Part shown: positions 43,831-49,628 of the stretch, piece by piece
Position numbering within the stretch: the first letter of the stretch is position 1
Layout of the letters: each line of letters begins with the position of its first letter
Source: Candidatus Nealsoniibacteriota bacterium
Lineage (GTDB): Bacteria > Patescibacteriota > Minisyncoccia > Minisyncoccales > PWPS01
Reading direction: 5' to 3'
NCBI GenBank assembly: GCA_003555075.1
Contig: PWHW01000002.1
Span: forward strand, 160,210 to 209,837
Length of the DNA: 49,628 bases
Made by a program: the position numbers and the translations under genes
Notes under the pieces: model-generated
Told to the model about the DNA's origin: nothing
The model's database searches: none
Seen by the model: only the letters and a program-made list of their open reading frames with translations

Positions 43831-45747
43831 ATGATCGATTTTAACAAGGAATTGAATAAAGAACAATCCAAGGTGGTATACGAGGGTGACGGCCCTTGTC
43901 TTGTTTTAAGTGGTCCGGGAAGCGGAAAGACTCGTACTTTGGTGTATAGGGCCGCATATCTTTTGGAAAAAGGGGTTCCTTCCGATAGAATACTACTTCT
44001 AACTTTTACGAAAAAAGCGGCAGAGGAAATGCTTTCTCGAATAAAAGACATCTCTCCCGATGATCAAAGCGAAATATGCGGAGGCACATTTCATCACGCG
44101 GGCAATCTTTTTTTGAGAGAGTTTGCTTCAAAACTAGGATACTCACCTCACTTTATCATTATTGACAAAGAGGATTCCAAAAGCATTTTATCGGATATCA
44201 TTAAAAAGAGAAAAGAAGAAGGGGTTCCCAAGGCACCGGTAGTGCAAAGTATAATTTCTTTGGCAGTGAATTCAAAGAAAAGAATAGAAGAAGTGCTAGA
44301 AGAGCAATTCTCTTATTTGGATCACGGTATTATGGATGCACTTCTTGATATTCATAAAGAATATGAAGAAAGAAAAAAGGATCAAAATCTCATGGATTAT
44401 GATGATCTTCTTTTAAAATGGAGAGAGCTATTGGAAATACCCGATGTTTTAAAAGTTTTATCAGAAAGATTTCTTTATATTCTAATTGACGAATATCAAG
44501 ATACGAACCTTCTTCAGGACGAAATAGTGCATAAAATGAGTAGTGCTCATGGAAATATTCTTGTTGTGGGGGATGACTCGCAGAGTATATATTCCTTCCG
44601 TGCCGCCAATATAGATAATATCTTGAAATTCTCCGAAAAACATTCTGGCGCAAAGATATTCAAGCTGGAAACCAATTATCGTAGTACTTTTGAGATACTT
44701 GATATGGCCAATAACGCTATTATGAATAATCGCAAGGGGTTCCCCAAGGAACTAAAGAGCGTTAAGGGCGAGGGGAACTTTCCTTGCATAATCCCTTTTT
44801 CAGGAGAAATGGATCAAGCAAGATATATCTCCAACTATCTTATGGAAAATGACAAAGAGGCTCATGATACGGCCATACTTTTTAGAGCTCATTTTCATTC
44901 CGTAGAATTGGAACTCGAACTTGCAAGGAAAAATGTGCCTTATACAATGCGAGGAGGAATGAAGTTTGTTGAGCAGTTTCATGTAAAGGATCTAATGGCT
45001 TTTTTACGTATTTTCTTGAATTTTAGAGACGAATCATCTTTGAAGCGTCTTTTTTTAAGACAAGAGGGAGTTGGGGAGGTTGGGTCTCGCCAAGTTATTG
45101 ATGAGTTTTTGAAGTATAATGGACTACAAGAAGTGCTCAGTAAAAAGAAGACGATACTGGACAATGTATCTTCTTCTCGAAATCGCAAAACACTGGAGAG
45201 ATTGTTCTTTTTAATGGAAGAAGCGGCGGAAAAAGATATAAAAGAAAAGATAAGCGTTTTCAGAAATAATTTTTATGACCAATTTCTCGATCTTTCTTTT
45301 GATAATGCAGGGGAAAGAAAGAATGACCTTAAGAGGATCGAGGAAATGTCTCTCAAGTATGATAGCTTGGAAAGAATGGTCGCTGATTTTTCCTTGAGTG
45401 AAAATTTCAAAAAGGAACGAGAAAACAAGGGAGTTACATTGAGTACGATTCATCAAGCAAAGGGATTGGAATGGAAAAATGTCTTTGTCATTTCCTTGAA
45501 AGAGGGGGATTTTCCTCATTCCAAAGCGATACAAGAAAATCTGATCGAAGAGGAGAGAAGACTTTTCTATGTAGCCATAACAAGATGCAAAGAAAATCTT
45601 TTTCTCACTTATCCCACTTACAGCTTACGAGAAAGAAGAGCATCCTCTCCTTCAAGGTTCTTGCGAGAAATTGATCCCAATCAAGAGGATGAAGATGTGA
45701 TCGATGATGAGATAATTGAAGAGGAAGGAGAGTGGGAGGCTTTTTAA
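43831..45747 (+). CDS. UvrD/PcrA-type DNA helicase
   Basis: VLSGPGSGKTRTLVYRAAYLL, LIDEYQDTNLLQ, VVGDDSQSIYSFRAA, LSTIHQAKGLEWKNVFVISL, RLFYVAITRCKENL; start at ATG 43831. Confidence 0.93.
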   Translation: MIDFNKELNKEQSKVVYEGDGPCLVLSGPGSGKTRTLVYRAAYLLEKGVPSDRILLLTFTKKAAEEMLSRIKDISPDDQSEICGGTFHHAGNLFLREFASKLGYSPHFIIIDKEDSKSILSDIIKKRKEEGVPKAPVVQSIISLAVNSKKRIEEVLEEQFSYLDHGIMDALLDIHKEYEERKKDQNLMDYDDLLLKWRELLEIPDVLKVLSERFLYILIDEYQDTNLLQDEIVHKMSSAHGNILVVGDDSQSIYSFRAANIDNILKFSEKHSGAKIFKLETNYRSTFEILDMANNAIMNNRKGFPKELKSVKGEGNFPCIIPFSGEMDQARYISNYLMENDKEAHDTAILFRAHFHSVELELELARKNVPYTMRGGMKFVEQFHVKDLMAFLRIFLNFRDESSLKRLFLRQEGVGEVGSRQVIDEFLKYNGLQEVLSKKKTILDNVSSSRNRKTLERLFFLMEEAAEKDIKEKISVFRNNFYDQFLDLSFDNAGERKNDLKRIEEMSLKYDSLERMVADFSLSENFKKERENKGVTLSTIHQAKGLEWKNVFVISLKEGDFPHSKAIQENLIEEERRLFYVAITRCKENLFLTYPTYSLRERRASSPSRFLREIDPNQEDEDVIDDEIIEEEGEWEAF

Positions 45748-45811
45748 CTTCCCTGTTTCAATTTTTCAATTTTTTGTTAAAATGATTTCATATTAATTAA
45801 CTACTACAAGT

Positions 45812-46054
45812 ATGCAAAACAAAGTATTTCTGACCATTGTGGGCCTCTACTTCTTTCTTTCAGCCATCCTTCACTTTTCGAGAATGGCTTTGGACTTGAA
45901 TATTGATATCGGAGGGTATGAAGTGCCCAGCATAGTGAGCGGTATTTATTTCATTTTTGCCGTTTTCATTGTTTATTGGATCATCAGAGAGATGAAAGAA
46001 AAAAGCAAAGAAGTAAAAGAAGAGACGGAATTAAAGAGGGAAGTAGAGCAATAA
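45812..46054 (+). CDS. Small membrane protein of unknown function
   Basis: Two hydrophobic segments and charged C-terminus. Confidence 0.6.
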   Translation: MQNKVFLTIVGLYFFLSAILHFSRMALDLNIDIGGYEVPSIVSGIYFIFAVFIVYWIIREMKEKSKEVKEETELKREVEQ

Positions 46055-46101
46055 GTTCTCAACCTCAAACGTCAATTACAAGTCATTAATTTTTTATTAT
46101 T

Positions 46102-46830
46102 ATGGAGTTTTACAAACAAGTCTGGTTTTGGATAATACTGGCGGCGCTTCTAATAGCAGGAGGAATAATCATTTTTAGGGACGAGATAAGCATAGAGCCG
46201 TCGGTAAAAGAAGAAAATGTTGCGATAAGGGTTGATGGAGAGGTGATCACCAGAGATGAGTTTTCTCATTATGTCGACCATATTGCAGAAGAAAGACAAA
46301 TGACGGGAAGGGAGCTAGACAAGGAGGAAATTTTAGATGAAGCAGTGGATAACGCTATTAAAGAAGTTCTTTTTTCCAGATATATCGAAGAAAAGGGTTA
46401 TGAATTGGAAGAGAAAGAAATAGAGGAGATATATGAGATGGAAAAAATGCAAATGGAGGCTTTCATGCCTGAAGGAGAGGATTTTCCGGAGTTTGAAGAG
46501 GCTAAGGAGCAAATAAAAGAAATGATGAGAGCGGAAAAATTGATAGATGAATATGCGGAAGGTATAGAAATAACAGAAGAAGAACTCAGAGATATGTACG
46601 AGGAGGAAATTGCTTATATGGAGATGCAAGATATGGGCGAAGAGGACATCCCTCCTTTCGAGGAAATAAAAGAGGATATAAAGGAGAATCTTATGATGCA
46701 AAGGGCTGTCATGCTCATTGAGGAGAAGTTGGAGGAACTAAAAGAAGAGGCAGAAATAGAGGTTCTGGTCAGTGTGGATGATATTGACCTTCCCGAAACC
46801 GAAGGGGCACCTGAAGGATTTGAAATGTAA
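46102..46830 (+). CDS. SurA N-terminal-like membrane-anchored chaperone, no PPIase domain seen
   Basis: N-terminal TM; VAIRVDGEVITRDEFSHYVDHI...EEILDEAVDNAIKEVLFSRYIEEKGYEL. Confidence 0.75.
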   Translation: MEFYKQVWFWIILAALLIAGGIIIFRDEISIEPSVKEENVAIRVDGEVITRDEFSHYVDHIAEERQMTGRELDKEEILDEAVDNAIKEVLFSRYIEEKGYELEEKEIEEIYEMEKMQMEAFMPEGEDFPEFEEAKEQIKEMMRAEKLIDEYAEGIEITEEELRDMYEEEIAYMEMQDMGEEDIPPFEEIKEDIKENLMMQRAVMLIEEKLEELKEEAEIEVLVSVDDIDLPETEGAPEGFEM

Positions 46831-46903
46831 TTTAAAAAGTAGTAGTTTATGAACATTTCGAATGCAAATAGAAGAGCTTTACTAGATGATTTTTTAGAGT
46901 GTC

Positions 46904-47944
46904 ATGAGTCTTAAAAGAACTTTGTGGATCTCACATTCCGCTCTTTCCGCTTTTGATCGTTGCCCCTACTTATATTATCTTGAGTATATATACAGAAACC
47001 CTCGAACCGGAAGACGAATACAGATCGTCAATCCTTATCTCTCTTTGGGTTCCGCGGTTCATGAGACCATAGAAGGGCTTTCAGAATATTCTCCCAAAGA
47101 AAGAAGTAGAATTTCTTTAAAGGAAAGGTTTGAAAAGATATTTGAGAGTTACAAGGGGGTACAAGGAGGGTTTATTTCAGAAAGGAAAGAAGGGGAGTTT
47201 AAAAAAAGGGGCTTGGAAATGGTGGAAAGAGTTGAGAAAAGTTCCTTTCTTGAGCGTCCATCTGTTGCAACGAAAAGCAATCTTTTGTCAGTTGATCTCA
47301 TGGGAGAAAATGTCAAGCTGGTGGGGAGTATAGATTGGATAGAGGAGCTTCCGGAAGGGGAGGCGCATATAATTGACTTTAAGACCGGTAACAATAAAGA
47401 GAGGAACGGATCATTGCAGCTTCCCATTTATTCTGTTTTGGCAAAAAATAATATACCTCAAAAAATAAAAAAAGTAAGCTATTGGTATCTTCAACATGAT
47501 GATCATCCTGTTTCGCAGGATATAGAGGAAGCGGATAATTATTTGGAATCTTTAAAAGAAAAAGCTTCTGTGATCGAAAAAGCTGTGATTAACGATCATT
47601 TTCCCTGTAGTTATCCCGGGAGATGCTTTGCTTGTAATGATTATGAAAAGATCTTTCAGGGAGAAGCCGAACTTATTTCCTCCAATCAGAATCACAGCAA
47701 GGATGCTTTTTGCGTATTCAAGGAGAATGAGGTCATAGAAAAGATACTTGAAGAAGACTTTTTAGACGAGCGCGAAAAGAAGATGTTCGAAATAAGAGTG
47801 AAGAGAGGTATGGAAACTGCAAGCAAGGAACTTAGGTTGTCAAGAGAAAAAAGTGGTCAAATAGCGGAAAGCATCAAGGAGAAACTAAAGAACAATCTTC
47901 GCCCCAAAGAACTCAAGGTTATTGTTAAGACGTTGAAGGAATAA
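46904..47944 (+). CDS. RecB-like PD-(D/E)XK nuclease with likely Fe-S cysteine set
   Basis: HSALSAFDRCPYLYYLEYIYR, LGSAVHETIEG, AHIIDFKTGNN, LQLPIYSVLAK, FPCSYPGRCFACNDYE. Confidence 0.9.
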   Translation: MSLKRTLWISHSALSAFDRCPYLYYLEYIYRNPRTGRRIQIVNPYLSLGSAVHETIEGLSEYSPKERSRISLKERFEKIFESYKGVQGGFISERKEGEFKKRGLEMVERVEKSSFLERPSVATKSNLLSVDLMGENVKLVGSIDWIEELPEGEAHIIDFKTGNNKERNGSLQLPIYSVLAKNNIPQKIKKVSYWYLQHDDHPVSQDIEEADNYLESLKEKASVIEKAVINDHFPCSYPGRCFACNDYEKIFQGEAELISSNQNHSKDAFCVFKENEVIEKILEEDFLDEREKKMFEIRVKRGMETASKELRLSREKSGQIAESIKEKLKNNLRPKELKVIVKTLKE

Positions 47945-48543
47945 TGAAAAAAACAGACCTGCTTTATGAGATAAAAAAAGAGATCGTAGATCTCAAAGAA
48001 TCTCCGTTGTATCAAGAAAGAATAAGAAATAAGGTTTTCCCGGTAATAGGGGAGGGTTGTCATGATGCAGATATTATGTTCGTAGGAGAGGCACCGGGAG
48101 CACGAGAAGCGGCAACAGGAAGACCTTTTTGTGGAAGTGCGGGAATGGTGCTCACTGAAATACTCGAAGCAATCGGAATAGAAAGAAAGAATGTTTATAT
48201 AACCAATATATTAAAGGACAGACCTCCGGGGAATAGAGATCCTTTTTTAGAGGAAATAGAGGTCTATACGCCTTTTTTGGACCGACAAATAAAGATAATA
48301 GAACCAAATATAATTGTTCCCTTGGGAAGATTTGCCGCAAGACATATCTTGGGGAAGTATGAAATAAGGGTGGAACCCTTTTCAATATCAAATATTCATG
48401 GTATAATATACAATGCATCCTCTTCTTATGGGAGCATCAAGATTGTGCCGCTAAAGCATCCGGCGACAGCGGTGTATAATCCCAACAGGAAAAAGGAGCT
48501 TCTTGAGGGGTTTGAATCTCTCAAGAAAATAAAAGGAGGATAA
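47944..48543 (+). CDS. Family-4-type uracil-DNA glycosylase lacking canonical cysteines
   Basis: ADIMFVGEAPGAREAATGRPFCGSAGMVLTEIL, VYITNILKDRPPGNRDP, IIVPLGRFAARHILG, LKHPA. Confidence 0.88.
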   Translation: MKKTDLLYEIKKEIVDLKESPLYQERIRNKVFPVIGEGCHDADIMFVGEAPGAREAATGRPFCGSAGMVLTEILEAIGIERKNVYITNILKDRPPGNRDPFLEEIEVYTPFLDRQIKIIEPNIIVPLGRFAARHILGKYEIRVEPFSISNIHGIIYNASSSYGSIKIVPLKHPATAVYNPNRKKELLEGFESLKKIKGG

Positions 48544-48581
48544 AAAGTTCTTTTAAAAACAAACAAAGGAGGTGAAAGAAG

Positions 48582-49049
48582 TTGACAGTAGGAAGGAAAT
48601 GGAAAAGATCCGTGTCAAAACGGAAAGGAAAGCAACATGATCAAAAAATAGAAGAATTTTTTGAGCACCCGGAAAAGATGGGGATAGAAGAGTTAAAAAA
48701 AGGAAAAGTGGTGTATAGAGAAGCCTTTCCGAGAGATAAGTACAATAATGAAGTAGGGGACTTAATAATCGTTTCCGAACATCAAAAGAAATTCAAGATT
48801 TTCATTATTGAGCTTACTTTGGGAAAGAGAGGAAGCAAGATCATGACCGATCGAAAAAAACTCAGAAAAAGCGAAGAATATTTTCGAAATCCTGTCAATG
48901 CTAAAAATTTCTTTAGCAAAAGGTTCAAACAGATGGGTGAGAAAATAGAATATGTTGCAAAAGGAGTTATAGTACTTTATGTGGAAGCAAAACTCCTTAA
49001 TGAGAAGCCGTACATTGAAGAGGTTTTCAAGATAAAGAGCGCCTGCTAA
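48582..49049 (+). CDS. Protein of unknown function, possible PD-(D/E)XK-like fold
   Basis: TTG start with AAAGGAGGTGA; NEVGDLIIVSEHQKKFKIFIIELTLGKRG. Confidence 0.65.
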   Translation: MTVGRKWKRSVSKRKGKQHDQKIEEFFEHPEKMGIEELKKGKVVYREAFPRDKYNNEVGDLIIVSEHQKKFKIFIIELTLGKRGSKIMTDRKKLRKSEEYFRNPVNAKNFFSKRFKQMGEKIEYVAKGVIVLYVEAKLLNEKPYIEEVFKIKSAC

Positions 49050-49066
49050 CATTTAGGCGCTTTTCT
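49038..49066 (+). terminator. Intrinsic terminator overlapping the preceding CDS end
   Basis: AGCGCCT/AGGCGCT dyad followed by T-rich tract. Confidence 0.75.
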
Positions 49067-49094
49067 TTTTGGAAAGGGGTGTTAAAATTAAAAA

Positions 49095-49628
49095 ATGATA
49101 GTGCCTGTATACAAGAAAAAAGGGCCAACATCCAGAGAGGTTCTAAATGATATAAAAAAAGTGGTAAAAGAGAAGAAAGTGGGTCATGCAGGAACCCTCG
49201 ATCCTCTTGCGGAAGGTGTGTTGGTAGTCGGAATAGGAAGGAAGAGTACCAAAGAACTTCACAAAAAAAACCTCAACGAAAAGGAGTATATTGCTTTAAT
49301 AAGACTCGGGGAGTCCAGCACTACCGATGATGCCGAGGGGGAAAAACTTAAGGGTAGAATAAGGCATAATCCTGCAATGGAAGAGATAGAGAGTGTCATT
49401 TCTTCTTTTTGTGGTATCATAAAGCAGATCCCTCCCAAATTCTCTGCAATAAAACTGGAAGGTCGAGAAGCTTACAAATGGGCAAGAGAGGGAGAGAGTT
49501 TTGATCTAAAAGAAAGAGAGGCGGAAGTAAAGGAGCTTGAAGTAATGAGTTACAGATACCCCTTGTTGAAAATAAGAGTTATTACAGGGAGAGGAGCTTA
49601 TGTGCGTTCACTTGCGAGAGATATCGGA
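49095..49628 (+). CDS. truB: tRNA pseudouridine55 synthase TruB (truncated by window end)
   Basis: MIVPVYKKKGPTSREVLNDIKK..KVGHAGTLDPLAEGVLVVGIGRKSTKEL...QIPPKFSAIKLEGREAYKWAREGE...RGAYVRSLARDIG. Confidence 0.95.
   Translation, partial: MIVPVYKKKGPTSREVLNDIKKVVKEKKVGHAGTLDPLAEGVLVVGIGRKSTKELHKKNLNEKEYIALIRLGESSTTDDAEGEKLKGRIRHNPAMEEIESVISSFCGIIKQIPPKFSAIKLEGREAYKWAREGESFDLKEREAEVKELEVMSYRYPLLKIRVITGRGAYVRSLARDIG

Noticed and set aside
29340-45747. Gabija-type system (OLD nuclease plus UvrD-like helicase)
   Set aside because: The helicases at 36146 and 43831 lie 5.5 kb or more away, look like repair helicases, and are interrupted by housekeeping genes.
46904-47944. Cas4 of a CRISPR-Cas locus
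   Set aside because: No cas1/cas2, no repeats, and the neighbours are UDG and a SurA-like protein; a RecB/AddB-like repair role is more likely.
1-49628. UGA recoding as in Gracilibacteria/Absconditabacteria
   Set aside because: Many genes end in TGA at sensible positions (for example TspO at 39867-39869, GNAT at 9020-9022) and intact families contain no internal TGA.
1-49628. CRISPR array, transposase, integrase or prophage segment
   Set aside because: No regularly spaced repeats and no ORF resembling a transposase, integrase or phage structural protein.

Overview
The window looks like a contiguous, gene-dense, AT-rich bacterial chromosome segment. Gene content (many short single-pass membrane proteins, compact repair genes, GerMN and PspC proteins, few complete pathways) suggests a Patescibacteria/CPR-type genome; this is inferred from protein content, not from a marker phylogeny. 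UGA is used as a stop, so the standard code applies. I could read about 60 CDS, one tRNA-Gly(CCC), and about ten hairpin plus T-run terminators. Recognisable blocks are: DNA repair (PolX, Nfo, DinB, XseAB, two UvrD-type helicases, two RecB-like nuclease domains, a family-4 UDG); oxidative and thiol redox (desulfoferrodoxin, rubrerythrin, two thioredoxin-fold proteins, DsbD/CcdA-like, AhpF-like TrxB); a glucan block (GT4, GH57, GT3, debranching enzyme); an OLD-family nuclease; and a SpoIIID-like regulator. The observations I rate highest are: (1) a family-4 uracil-DNA glycosylase that appears to have lost all four Fe-S cysteines; (2) a tandem DUF1460-like pair in which one copy has lost the catalytic Cys and His yet shares a 61-bp identical tract with the intact copy; (3) a promoter + structured intergenic RNA + terminator unit at about 7272-7447 that I cannot assign to a known RNA; (4) a SpoIIID-like regulator with an unknown TTG-start partner behind a nested-dyad promoter; and (5) a split between genes with a very strong Shine-Dalgarno and genes with none. 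No CRISPR array, transposase, prophage or complete known defence island was seen.
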